Source of the DNA: Paucibacter aquatile
Lineage (GTDB): Bacteria > Pseudomonadota > Gammaproteobacteria > Burkholderiales > Burkholderiaceae_C
Reading direction: 5' to 3'
DNA: 64,000 nt
Assembly: GCF_002885975.1 (NCBI RefSeq)
Contig: NZ_POSP01000003.1
Location: 992,001-1,056,000 of the forward strand
Positions within the stretch are counted from its first letter, which is position 1, and each line of letters begins with the position of its first letter. The notes beneath the pieces are model-generated. The model searched no databases. It had not been told where the DNA came from and saw nothing but the letters and a program-made list of their open reading frames with translations. Shown here piece after piece: positions 33,640 through 42,153 of the stretch. A program made the position numbers and the translations under genes.

Positions 33640-34866
33640 TCAGTTCAGCAAATCAGGTGCGAGCTGACGCAGGAAGGGCTTGGTCAGCTGACTGACCTCG
33701 CGGGCGAACTCGCACCAGTCGGCCGTTTGGGTGTTGATATTGGCGGCCACGACCAGGTCCCACTGCGGATAGATGATCAGCAAGCTTTGCGCGCCATCGG
33801 ACACACCGCCGTGATGCACATAGCTGACGGCGGATTGGAGCGGATGGGCTCGGTCGCAGTACAGGTGCTGCAAGTTGGAGTGGCGCCAACCCAAGGCGTA
33901 GGACTGCTCGTTCTCGCGCCCATCGGCCAGTCGCTGGGGCGTCCAGAAATCCTGCCGAACCGGCGTTGCAATGAAGGACGGGCGCAACCAGGCGGCGCCC
34001 AGCTTCGCCAGATCCACCGAACTGGCCGCCAGGCCGCCTCCGGCCCATTTCTGGCTCAGATCGACCGGCCGGTGCAGGCGCGCCACGCCGCCGCGGGTCT
34101 CATAGAAACGCGCTTGCTGTTCATGCGGCTGCTCTGCCGCTGCGAGCGAGCTCAGGCCCAAGGGCTCGCTGACCTGGGCATGAAGATACGACAGAAAGGG
34201 CTGAGCGGTGGCGCTCTGCAAGACGGCACTGGCCAGGACCGTGCCAAAGGAGCTGTAGTGGAAGCGCTCACCGGGTGCGGAGAGCAGTTTGGCGTCGTCA
34301 AACAAACCCAGGGCCTCATTCACATCGGTGTAGCGCCGCCACTTGAGCCAGCTCTGCAGCTTGCCTGACCAGTCGGTGTTCTCGGCATAAGCCGGCATCC
34401 CCGCGGTATGAGACATGAGCTGACGCAGAGTCATCGCTTGCCAGGCAGGGTTGGGCAGATCGGCCTTGTACTGCCCAATCGGGGTGTCCATGGTCAGCTC
34501 GGATCGAGTCACGGCCCGGGCCATGGCGGTGGCGGTCACGGCCTTGGAGGTGCTGCCGACGCGAAACTGGGTTTCAATCGTGGCCGGCGCCTGGCGCTCC
34601 AGATCGGCATAGCCGCTCGCCGCCGCCCAGACCAGATCGCCTCGCCAGGACACCGCCGCCGTGAAGGCGGGCCAGCGCTGCTGTGTGCGCGCTTGCGCGA
34701 GCGCTTGGGCGGCCTCGGTCGCGCTCTTTGCGAACTGCGGCTGATAGACCTCGGACTGCTGCGGTGCCTCGGCAGGAACAGGCAGCGCCCGAGGGAACAG
34801 CTGGCAGCCACAGAGGCCGACACAGAGCAGCAGGCCCAGGCTTCGGAGTTTGAATTTCAGCATCAT
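33640..34866 (-). CDS. Serine hydrolase (class C beta-lactamase/DD-peptidase fold), lipoprotein
   Basis: A 408-residue serine hydrolase of the beta-lactamase/AmpC/EstB superfamily. The first 20 residues form a lipoprotein signal (LGLLLCVGLCGCQ), placing it on an outer or inner membrane face. The SxxK pair is S105-TS-K108, YSSFGTV supplies the Tyr motif and HHGGVS the third element. It could be an esterase, a cell-wall peptidase or a weak beta-lactamase. The start at 34866 follows AAGGA; ATG 34863 is equally possible. It is the third gene after BlaI- and BlaR1-like genes, suggesting inducible expression. Confidence 0.85.
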   Translation of the reverse strand: MMLKFKLRSLGLLLCVGLCGCQLFPRALPVPAEAPQQSEVYQPQFAKSATEAAQALAQARTQQRWPAFTAAVSWRGDLVWAAASGYADLERQAPATIETQFRVGSTSKAVTATAMARAVTRSELTMDTPIGQYKADLPNPAWQAMTLRQLMSHTAGMPAYAENTDWSGKLQSWLKWRRYTDVNEALGLFDDAKLLSAPGERFHYSSFGTVLASAVLQSATAQPFLSYLHAQVSEPLGLSSLAAAEQPHEQQARFYETRGGVARLHRPVDLSQKWAGGGLAASSVDLAKLGAAWLRPSFIATPVRQDFWTPQRLADGRENEQSYALGWRHSNLQHLYCDRAHPLQSAVSYVHHGGVSDGAQSLLIIYPQWDLVVAANINTQTADWCEFAREVSQLTKPFLRQLAPDLLN

Positions 34867-35156
34867 GGGTTCCTTAAGGGTTGAAGAGAAGAGAAGAGAA
34901 GACTGAGGAGAACGTTGAGAACTCAGGAAAAAGCGGCCGGGTCGACAGAACAACAAAGGGCGCGGCGCCAAGGCGGAACACTGGGCAGCAGACCTCCCTG
35001 GCGGCCGGCGGCACCATGGGCACCTTCACGAAGCAGCGCGAGGGTGATGAACAGGACGGGAAGGCAAAGGTCGGCGGCACCACGCAAGCCTGCGCGGCCC
35101 GACACGGCCCGACACAGCCCGGAGTCAGGGGCCTCGGACGCGGGGTAGCAGCAGCA
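34867..35156 (-). other. 290-bp gap between the M56 and serine hydrolase genes
   Basis: No gene was found. A purine-rich 5-nt tandem repeat (unit AAGAG on the plus strand) covers about 34883-34902 next to the hydrolase start, and CGGCCCGACACGGCCCGACAC at about 35096-35116 is a short tandem duplication. No copy of the blaI dyad was seen here. Confidence 0.4.
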
Positions 35157-36692
35157 TCAGCGTGCTCCTCGCTGCAAGAGCAGCTCGCGCATGGCAGGCG
35201 TCGACGCTTGGTTCAGAGCCGAACGCCAGACCCGACCATCGGACATCGGGGTCTGCACCTGCAGATTGATCAGGGCGCCATGCGCCAGGAGCAACTGGGC
35301 CATGGCCAGGTCGCCCCGACGTGCGGCCTGGATCAAAGGCGTTTCATCGCCCAGCACGGCGGCATTGACATCGGCACCGGCGTCCAGCAGGCGCTGGGCG
35401 ATGGACAGCTGGCCACCCTGAGCAGCCAGGATCAGCGCATTGCCGTCGCCCCGGCTGCTGATATTGGCGTCGGCACCGGCCTTGAGCAACAGTTCCACCA
35501 ACGCGAGGGACTGGCGGCGTACCGCCATCATCAGCGGCGTTCCGTCGCCAGGCCGGGCCAGATTCAAGGGCGCGCCCTCGGCCAGCAGTGATTGCACTCC
35601 CGGCACATCCTGGCTCGCCACGCGCTCCAGCAGCACGCTCAATCGGCCCAGCTCGCTGACGCTCACCTGCGCATGGCGAGCCGGCAGGTCGGCCAGCTGC
35701 AAGTGCTGGGTCAAAAACAGGCTGCTGCCCAAGAGCAGCAGCGCCAGCAGCCCGCCCTGCCACAGCCACTGCGGGCGCTGTTCCTGCCGCAGCACTGCGT
35801 CAATGCGCAAGGCAAGCAGTGGCGCATGCCACCAGCGCTGGGCCAGCGCGCGCCCCGGTCCCCGATCCCCCGGCTGCTTCTGCTGCAGCAGAGCGCAATC
35901 CAGAAGCGTTTGTGCGTAGCGATGCGGCTGCGCCTGCTGGCGGCTGACCAGGGCATCACAACGAAGCTCGCGCCAGCGACTCAGCTCTTGCGCCGCGATC
36001 CGCCAGGCCGGGCTCCACCAGAACAAGCAGCTCAAGGCTTGCTGGAGCGCATGCTGGCGCAGATCACCCTGCTGCTGATGGCAGAGCTCATGCTGCACGA
36101 TCAGGGCCAGCTGCGCGGCATTCAGATGCTGGAGGTAGGCGCTTGGCAGCAGGATTTCCGGCTGACGCAGCCCCACCAGCATGGCGCTGTCCACGCCGGG
36201 GTGAACCCCCACAGGCACAGGGCAGCCTGCCGGCGCCTCCTTCCAAATCAGGGCCTGCTGGCGCAGTGCGCGAGTCCGACGATAGCTTTGCCCCAGCCGC
36301 ACGGCCTTGAAGGCACTCACCATCGGCAGCAACCACCACAACCAGGTCGGCGGAGCCAGCCTCGCCAGGAGCTCGGAACTCAAAGGCCAGCTGATCGCGA
36401 GCGGGGCCAAGGGGTCCAGAACCGCCTCTGGCCCTGGAAGCGCTGAAGACGTAGCGCCCAAGGGCTGCACACTGGCATGAAACCAGGGCAGCAATTGCCG
36501 ATCCATGGCCCAAGGCTGCAACATCAGCAAGGGCAGCAGGAACAGGGCCCCGGCCCAAAGCCACCACAGGCCGAGCATGCCGCCCGGCGACACGCAACCC
36601 TGGCGCCGGCGGCTCCACCCCAAGATGGGCAGCAGCGCCAGGCTCAACAAGCCGTGCAACAAGACATACAGACCCCAGCCCGTGGCATCCAT
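35157..36692 (-). CDS. M56-family (BlaR1/MecR1-like) membrane metallopeptidase with ankyrin repeats
   Basis: A 511-residue membrane protein. Hydrophobic helices occur at about residues 5-25, 38-62, 105-128 and 316-338. Between the third and last lies the gluzincin-like zinc motif H201-EL-C-H205, as in BlaR1, which cleaves its cognate BlaI repressor. After the last helix the protein has four or five ankyrin repeats (from about 355; DGTPLMMAVRR, GNALILAAQGG, DETPLIQAARRG) where BlaR1 has its penicillin-binding sensor. The sensing principle therefore differs from beta-lactam acylation. The gene lies 32 nt after the BlaI-like gene. Confidence 0.88.
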   Translation of the reverse strand: MDATGWGLYVLLHGLLSLALLPILGWSRRRQGCVSPGGMLGLWWLWAGALFLLPLLMLQPWAMDRQLLPWFHASVQPLGATSSALPGPEAVLDPLAPLAISWPLSSELLARLAPPTWLWWLLPMVSAFKAVRLGQSYRRTRALRQQALIWKEAPAGCPVPVGVHPGVDSAMLVGLRQPEILLPSAYLQHLNAAQLALIVQHELCHQQQGDLRQHALQQALSCLFWWSPAWRIAAQELSRWRELRCDALVSRQQAQPHRYAQTLLDCALLQQKQPGDRGPGRALAQRWWHAPLLALRIDAVLRQEQRPQWLWQGGLLALLLLGSSLFLTQHLQLADLPARHAQVSVSELGRLSVLLERVASQDVPGVQSLLAEGAPLNLARPGDGTPLMMAVRRQSLALVELLLKAGADANISSRGDGNALILAAQGGQLSIAQRLLDAGADVNAAVLGDETPLIQAARRGDLAMAQLLLAHGALINLQVQTPMSDGRVWRSALNQASTPAMRELLLQRGAR

Positions 36693-36724
36693 CGCGTGCC
36701 TCCTCGCCGCCTTGTGTTGCGACC

Positions 36725-37177
36725 TCAGCCGCGGGGGCGTTTGACGTGGAGCTGAGGCTGGGCCGCGGTGGCTGCAGAGGGATCCTGCGCCGCGGCTTGC
36801 GCTGCAGCCCGATCGATCTGGGCCTGCAACTGACCGGCCACCTCAGGTGACAAGGCCTCCTGGTTCAGCAGATGCTGGGCCAGCAAGGTCGGCGAGCCGC
36901 CAAAGAATTTCTTCAACAAGCCCAGCAAGGCCTGGCTTCGGGCTTCTTGCTGCACCGTGAGCGCCTGGTAGACAAAGGCCTTGCCCTGCTTCTCGCAGCT
37001 GACATGCCCCTTGTCCAGCAGGATGCGGCACAGGGTCTGAACCGTGGTGTAGGCAAGCTCATGCTCAGTCGACAGCTCCGCCGCAATCTCGCGCACCGTC
37101 ATGGCACGCCCGCGCCAGAGGACCTGCATGATGCGCTGCTCTGCGGGGGTCAGTTCGGTGGACTTGGGGCGGGCCAT
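36725..37177 (-). CDS. BlaI/MecI/CopY-family repressor
   Basis: A 150-residue winged-helix repressor. The family N-terminus is clear: LTPAEQRIMQVLWRGRAMTVREI, AYTTVQTLCRILLDKGHV, then a helical dimerisation segment with GLLKKFFGGSPTLLAQHLL. An Ala/Gln-rich tail ends in KRPRG. Repressors of this family are cleaved by M56 proteases such as the one encoded next. Two copies of an ACTAA-n4-TTAGT dyad overlap its promoter. Start ATG 37177 has AGGAGCG upstream. Confidence 0.95.
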   Translation of the reverse strand: MARPKSTELTPAEQRIMQVLWRGRAMTVREIAAELSTEHELAYTTVQTLCRILLDKGHVSCEKQGKAFVYQALTVQQEARSQALLGLLKKFFGGSPTLLAQHLLNQEALSPEVAGQLQAQIDRAAAQAAAQDPSAATAAQPQLHVKRPRG

Positions 37178-37188
37178 GAAGCGCTCCT

Positions 37189-37202
37189 ACTAATTAATTA
37201 GT
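37189..37202. promoter_or_regulatory. BlaI-type operator 1
   Basis: ACTAATTAATTAGT is a perfect 14-bp palindrome, 12 nt before the repressor ATG and covering the predicted transcript start. Confidence 0.7.
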
Positions 37203-37205
37203 TTC

Positions 37206-37234
37206 ATTCTGACTCAAAGACGTCATCCTTGCAA
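37206..37234 (-). promoter_or_regulatory. Promoter of the BlaI/M56/serine hydrolase unit
   Basis: On the minus strand TTGCAA (37234-37229) and CAGAAT (37211-37206) are 17 nt apart. The two operator dyads flank it: one meets the -35 box, the other the start point. Confidence 0.55.
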
Positions 37235-37247
37235 CTAATTCTTTAGT
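37234..37247. promoter_or_regulatory. BlaI-type operator 2
   Basis: ACTAATTCTTTAGT has the same outer arms (ACTAA, TTAGT) and spacing as operator 1, with two central mismatches; it abuts the -35 box. Centres are 45 bp apart. Confidence 0.65.
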
Positions 37248-37317
37248 ACTTAAGTGCAACTCGGCTCCAGACCATGGAACCCGCTGGAGTCCGCAGAGGG
37301 ACGCGCCCGGGCCAATG

Positions 37318-37348
37318 AAAAGGGGCGGTGTCGATACGACCCGCCCCT
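37318..37348 (-). terminator. Terminator of the sugar MFS transporter gene
   Basis: Read on the minus strand, AGGGGCGG pairs with CCGCCCCT (37348-37341 with 37328-37321) plus an inner GTCG/CGAC pairing, and a short T run follows. It lies 33 nt after the MFS stop. Confidence 0.8.
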
Positions 37349-37381
37349 CGTTCCGGCTGAAAAGCACTCCGCCGCGCTCGA

Positions 37382-38746
37382 TCAGGCGCGCTTGAGCGCG
37401 CGCTCTGACCCATCCCCCCAGTGCCGCAGCTTGTGGCCGAGGGTGGCGTAGAACAAGATGAACACATAGCACGGCAGCATCACCCAATAGGCACTTTGCG
37501 GGCCACTGGCGTCCGCAAAATGGCCGTAGGCCATGGGCAACAGGGCGCCGCCGGCGATGCCCATGATCAGCAAGGCCGAGCCGCTGGCGGTGTGACGGCC
37601 CAGGTCTTGCAAGGCCAGAGGCCAGACGGCCGGCCAGACCAAGGCATTGGCCAGGCCCAAAGCCGCCAGACAGAACACGGTGTTGGGCACGGCCGGCACG
37701 CCAGCCCAGCCCAGCAACAACTGTGAAAGCCCGCTGTCCTGGCTGGAACTCAGAGCAACTGCAGCAGACAGCAGCACCCCCAGCGCAGCCGAGGCCTGCA
37801 AGGCCGTCTTCTGCGAGATGAAACGCGGGATCAAGAGCACACCAGCCAGGTAACCCATCACCATGGCGGCCATGGTGTAGCTGGTCAACACGGCATAGTT
37901 CGCCACCCCCAGCTGCTGGCCGTACAGGCCGATGGTGTCGCCAGCGATCACCTCGACACCCACGTAGACGAACAGGCTCAAGGCACCCAGCACCACCTGC
38001 GGGAAGCGAAACACCTCGCCCAGGCGCACCGGCGCACTGTCGCCTGCGTCGTCCAGATCGGGTTCGGCCAGTGAGGAGAAATGGATGACAGCGGTGAACA
38101 CCAGCAGCGCAGCTGCCATCACCAGATAGGGCGTGATCAGGCGCGAGGCCAGCTCAGCGCGGGCCAGGGCGCGCGCCGCAGGCTCCAAAGCGGCCAGGTC
38201 GATAGCCGCCTTCTGATCGAAGCCGGACAGAATCAGGGCCGAGAACACCAGGGGCACGACGATGCCGGCACCCTTGTTGAACAAGCCCATGATGCTGATG
38301 CGCATGGCCGCGCTCTCGCGCGCGCCGATGCAGACGATGTAGGGGTTGATGGCCGTCTGCATCAGCGTCATGCCCGAGGCCAGCGTGAACAGCGCCAACA
38401 GGAAGAGCCCGTAATGGCCGACCTTGGCGGCCGGGATGAAGAGCAAAGCGCCCACAGCCATGACCGCCAAGCTCAGCGTCATGCCGCGCTTGTAGCCGGT
38501 GCGCGCCAGGATGGCGGCCGAGGGCAGCGCCATCACGGTGTAGGCGATGTAGAAGGCAAAGGTGACCCAGAGCGCCTGGAAGTTATTGAGCTCGCAAACA
38601 ATCTTGAGGAAAGGGATCAACGAGCCATTGAGCCAGGTGACGAAGCCGAGGATGAAGAACATCAGGCCGATGAAAAGCATGGCCAGAACCACGCTGCTGG
38701 CAGTGGAGCCGGCGCGGGAGGCGGATGAGGTCTGCTGCTGGTTCAT
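37382..38746 (-). CDS. Sugar MFS transporter, FucP/GluP-type
   Basis: A 454-residue inner-membrane permease with about 12 hydrophobic helices. The N-terminal FVTWLNGSLIPFLK is characteristic of the fucose/glucose-galactose/NagP permease branch, as are LMQTAINPYIVCIG and a LVWPAVWPLALQDLGRHT segment in the second half. It presumably imports a sugar by proton symport; the exact sugar cannot be told. It lies 176 nt after a carbohydrate-type TonB-dependent receptor gene in the same direction, so the pair likely moves one sugar across both membranes. Confidence 0.92.
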   Translation of the reverse strand: MNQQQTSSASRAGSTASSVVLAMLFIGLMFFILGFVTWLNGSLIPFLKIVCELNNFQALWVTFAFYIAYTVMALPSAAILARTGYKRGMTLSLAVMAVGALLFIPAAKVGHYGLFLLALFTLASGMTLMQTAINPYIVCIGARESAAMRISIMGLFNKGAGIVVPLVFSALILSGFDQKAAIDLAALEPAARALARAELASRLITPYLVMAAALLVFTAVIHFSSLAEPDLDDAGDSAPVRLGEVFRFPQVVLGALSLFVYVGVEVIAGDTIGLYGQQLGVANYAVLTSYTMAAMVMGYLAGVLLIPRFISQKTALQASAALGVLLSAAVALSSSQDSGLSQLLLGWAGVPAVPNTVFCLAALGLANALVWPAVWPLALQDLGRHTASGSALLIMGIAGGALLPMAYGHFADASGPQSAYWVMLPCYVFILFYATLGHKLRHWGDGSERALKRA

Positions 38747-38830
38747 GAAGGTATCCAGGTGATCACAAGAGGCTGCGGGCGCTTTCGCCCCGCATCAAGC
38801 CGCCCGTCGAGGGCCGCCCACAAGGCAATA

Positions 38831-38858
38831 GGCCTCCCTCCGCTGAAGGTGGGAGGCC
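38831..38858 (-). other. Intercistronic hairpin between receptor and transporter genes
   Basis: GGCCTCCC (38831-38838) and GGGAGGCC (38851-38858) form an 8-bp stem with a 12-nt loop and no T run. It may stabilise the upstream message or cause partial termination. Confidence 0.5.
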
Positions 38859-38922
38859 CGTTGCGACGGCCCCAGCATGCCCGCCCGGCAGAGCGGGCAC
38901 GCTCAGGCACGTTCGACGCCCG

Positions 38923-41547
38923 TCAGAACTTGGCGCGCAGACCGATGCCGAAGCGGCGGCCGTTCTCGTACACGCCCAAGGGCAGGCCATCACTGGTATT
39001 GCTGCGCACCAGCTCGTTGCCCAGGTTGACCGCCGAGGCAAACAGCGAGACCTTGGGCGTGATGTCCCAGCTGGCCGAGGCATCCCACTGGCCGTAGGCG
39101 CTGTTGACTTCCTGACCGCCCATCTTCGTACCACCGTAAGACTTGGAACGGTAGTTGTAGGACACACGGGCGCTGATGCCATCGCGCTCGTAGTACACGC
39201 TGGCGTTGTACTGGTCACGCGAATTGCCCACGACCTGCAGGCGCGGCTGGCCGGCCACAGCACCCGCCTTCGCATCGGTGAAGGTGTAGTTGGCCGTGGC
39301 GCCGAAGCCGCTGCGGCCGAAGGCCTGTTGCCACTGCAGCTCGAAGCCCTTGATGTCGGCACCGTTGTCGGCATTCAAGGGGCGCGAGACATTGAGCACC
39401 TCGCCGTTGATGGTTTCCTGCTTGGTGTCGGTGTAGTTGAAGGTGTCCAGCTTCTTGATGAAGACCGTGCCCGAGAGCAGCGAGCCTTCTTCGAAGTACC
39501 ACTCGGCGCCCAGCTCGGCCTGGTTGGAGTGGATGGGCTTGAGCAGCGGGTTGCCGGCCTTGGCCTTGGTCAGCACGGTGCCGTCGCGGGTCAGGCCCGG
39601 GTTGAGCACGTCGAAAGTCTGGCGTGCCATGGCTTTGGAGATGGCGCCACGCAGGATCAGGTCCTTCTGCAGCGAGTACGCGACGTTCAGGCTGGGCAAG
39701 GTGTCGGTGTAATTGTTGTCCTGGCTGATCGGCTTGAAGGTCTTGTCGGCCGCCTGGGCAAAACCGTTCGAGGTCTGCTGGGTCTTGACGAAGCGGACGC
39801 CAAAATCACCGCGCCACTTGCCGCTGGAGAAGTCTGCCTTGACATAGGCGGCCGAGATCTTTTCCTTGATCTTGTAATGCTCGTTCAGCACATCGGCGTA
39901 CGTCATGTTCTTGTCGAACATGGGAATGGCCTTGCTGGCCACCAGCGCATCATCAAACCACAGATACTGGGTCAGCGCACCGGGCGAAGCAGCGGCCTGG
40001 CTCAGCTGGGGCGATGGGCCGGTGGAGAGATCGCCAAGGGTCAGGTTTTGCCAACTGGCGGCGGCGCCGTTGGCCGTGCCCTGGCTGCGGAAATTCTGCT
40101 GCGTGCTGTCGCGGTGCTTGCCACCGAACTTGACGGTGGTGATGAACCCATTGTCCACATCCAGGGTCACATCACCCTGCAGATAGTTCTCCTTGCTCTC
40201 CATGCGGCGAACGCGATCGCTGGTGCCGCCGCCGGGCTTGAGCACCAGGCCCTTGTAGCTCAGCGGGTCCATGTCGTACTTGACGCCGTACTTGTCCAGG
40301 CCCATGTCGATGGTGGCCGTGGCATTGCCTTCCATCCAGAAATGCCGGTCATGGCGGCTACCGCCTTCGGACGAGGTGGTACCTGCCTGGCCGTGGAAGG
40401 TCCAGCGATCCGTGCGGAAGGTACCGTCCAGATCGAGCACCTTGGCCTTCACATAGGACTCGCGGTAGATGGGCTCAAAGGACACATTGGTGGGGCCGAT
40501 CGAGCCGCCGACCAGGGCCTTGGTGCCGTCCGAGGTGGTGATGAAGCTGGGGTTCTGAACCTTGATGACACCATCCACCGCCTGACCGCTGGCCTGCCAG
40601 AGGTAGTTCTGGTTGCTGTTGTCCATCTTCATGTCCGAATTCATGTAATTCAGGACAATGTCGGTCTGCTGGTTGGGCTGGAACTGCAGGGCCAGGTTGC
40701 CGGTGGTTCGATCGCGATCCTGGCGGAAGATGGCCGAGCCGCCACCCCATGCGGCATAGGCCTTGGTCGAGGCCGCGCCGGTGGGCACATTGTTCTTGTC
40801 GACCGGCTGGACCTCGTACTTGCCGTCATCGAACATCTCCAGGCCATCGCGGCGCATGGTTCGGGTTTGCTTGCTGAGAGCCAGCATCACACCGAAGGTC
40901 TTGTCGGCGCTCTTCCAGTTCAACAAACCGGAGGCCTGCGGATCGGTCTTGCCCGGCAGCTGGCTGTAGATGGCCTCGGCCGAGGCTTGCAGGGTCAGCG
41001 CATCCTTGAAGGCCAAGGGCTTGCGGGTCTTGACGATGACCAGACCGCCGATGCTGCCTTCATCCAGATCGGCCGAGGGGCTCTTGTAGACATCGAGGCT
41101 GCCGACGATTTCAGACGGCAACACGTCGTAGTTGAAGCTGCGGGTCTGGGCTTCATTCAGCCACCACTCCGAGCTCGACACGGCCTGGCCGTTGAGCTGG
41201 GTCATGTTGAGGTTCTTGTCCGTGCCGCGCACGAAGATGGCCTTGCCCTCGCCCCAGCTGCGGTCCACCGAGATGCCCGGCACGCGCTGCAGCGAATCGG
41301 CCACGTTCTTGTCAGGGAACTTGCCCACATCCTCGGCCGAAATCGAATCGACGATGCTGGAGTTCTCGCGCTTCTCCACGAGGTTCTTGTTCAGCGTGGC
41401 GCGGATACCGCGGATCTCCACCTTCTCCAGCTCATTGGTCTTGGCCGGCTCATCTGCCGCATGGGCAGCTTGCAAGGCCAGCGTGCCAATCACAGCGCTG
41501 ATCAGTTGGGGCAGCAGTTTCTTCTGGAACGACAAGGGCTGGTTCAT
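38923..41547 (-). CDS. TonB-dependent receptor of the carbohydrate-uptake type
   Basis: An 874-residue outer-membrane receptor. A signal peptide (LLPQLISAVIGTLALQAAHA) is followed by EKVEIRGIRATLNKNLVEKR and the plug signature SISAEDVGKFPDKNVADSLQ with RVPGISVDR, typical of proteobacterial receptors in sugar loci. The barrel ends with LGIGLRAKF, with the terminal Phe required for outer-membrane assembly. No N-terminal FecA-like signalling domain is present. The start at MNQPLSFQKK has GGAG 7 nt upstream; the frame stays open to 41742 without family-like sequence. Confidence 0.95.
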   Translation of the reverse strand: MNQPLSFQKKLLPQLISAVIGTLALQAAHAADEPAKTNELEKVEIRGIRATLNKNLVEKRENSSIVDSISAEDVGKFPDKNVADSLQRVPGISVDRSWGEGKAIFVRGTDKNLNMTQLNGQAVSSSEWWLNEAQTRSFNYDVLPSEIVGSLDVYKSPSADLDEGSIGGLVIVKTRKPLAFKDALTLQASAEAIYSQLPGKTDPQASGLLNWKSADKTFGVMLALSKQTRTMRRDGLEMFDDGKYEVQPVDKNNVPTGAASTKAYAAWGGGSAIFRQDRDRTTGNLALQFQPNQQTDIVLNYMNSDMKMDNSNQNYLWQASGQAVDGVIKVQNPSFITTSDGTKALVGGSIGPTNVSFEPIYRESYVKAKVLDLDGTFRTDRWTFHGQAGTTSSEGGSRHDRHFWMEGNATATIDMGLDKYGVKYDMDPLSYKGLVLKPGGGTSDRVRRMESKENYLQGDVTLDVDNGFITTVKFGGKHRDSTQQNFRSQGTANGAAASWQNLTLGDLSTGPSPQLSQAAASPGALTQYLWFDDALVASKAIPMFDKNMTYADVLNEHYKIKEKISAAYVKADFSSGKWRGDFGVRFVKTQQTSNGFAQAADKTFKPISQDNNYTDTLPSLNVAYSLQKDLILRGAISKAMARQTFDVLNPGLTRDGTVLTKAKAGNPLLKPIHSNQAELGAEWYFEEGSLLSGTVFIKKLDTFNYTDTKQETINGEVLNVSRPLNADNGADIKGFELQWQQAFGRSGFGATANYTFTDAKAGAVAGQPRLQVVGNSRDQYNASVYYERDGISARVSYNYRSKSYGGTKMGGQEVNSAYGQWDASASWDITPKVSLFASAVNLGNELVRSNTSDGLPLGVYENGRRFGIGLRAKF

Positions 41548-42153
41548 GGAACAGGTCTCCGAGAGTTTCTTTTGCGTCTTGCTTGATGAAGTTGAATCAG
41601 TCCGCTGCGATGAAAGCGCAGCAAGCCGGGCAGGCCCATGCTTCGACCTCGGCAATTTAGCGGCCCACTCGCCCACTGGATCAGCACGTTGCGTTTTGCA
41701 GGACTTCATTGCATCGGTCTTACAAAGCAGGGGCTGATGCAAGACGGAAGCGCGGGGATACCCGGGGTTTGAAGGGCGGGAAGCGGCACATTGCGGACCT
41801 CGGCTGTCTGGATCTTTCTCGCTGCGGTGTCTCGGCCCGCCGCCGGGCTCATGGTTCGCGGGTCGGCTCTTTGAGCCGACTCCCCTCGCTGCTCACTCCG
41901 CGGCTCAGCGGCGCCAAACTCCCTCCGTTCGCTGCGCTCACTGTGGTCAAACAGTGGCGCCGAGTCAGTTCTTGAAGCGCGCTTGAAGCAAACTTCGGCG
42001 CGCGCCTGAGCCGCTCCGCTGCGCCCTAGGCCGCGCACAAATCGCCCATCGGCGGGCCGAGCCACCTCCGGAGGTGGCATGCTCCACAGTGGAAGGGGCA
42101 CGTCGACCGCGATGCAAGCGCCCTACAGCCCGTACCGATACCAGCCAGCCTAT
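41548..42153. other. 606-bp gap with clustered inverted repeats
   Basis: No gene was found. The receptor-proximal 150 nt probably hold its promoter. From about 41740 to 42010 several inverted repeats are packed: GTCGGCTC-TTT-GAGCCGAC (41862-41880), CGGCGCCA (41909-41916) with TGGCGCCG (41955-41962), and nested CACTG/CAGTG (41939-41943 and 41952-41956). The intervening CGTTCGCTGCGCTCA is the kind of segment found in dispersed repeats of related genomes. This looks like a small repeat element rather than ordinary spacer. Confidence 0.5.
42061..42078. repeat. Perfect 18-bp palindrome downstream of speD
   Basis: GCCACCTCCGGAGGTGGC is identical on both strands. It lies 76 nt past the speD stop. 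There is no T run on the minus strand, so it is not a standard terminator. Confidence 0.7.

Noticed and set aside
39328..41586. 752-codon plus-strand open frame opposite the TonB receptor gene
   Set aside because: The receptor on the minus strand has full family motifs from signal peptide to terminal Phe; the opposite frame has shadow composition only.
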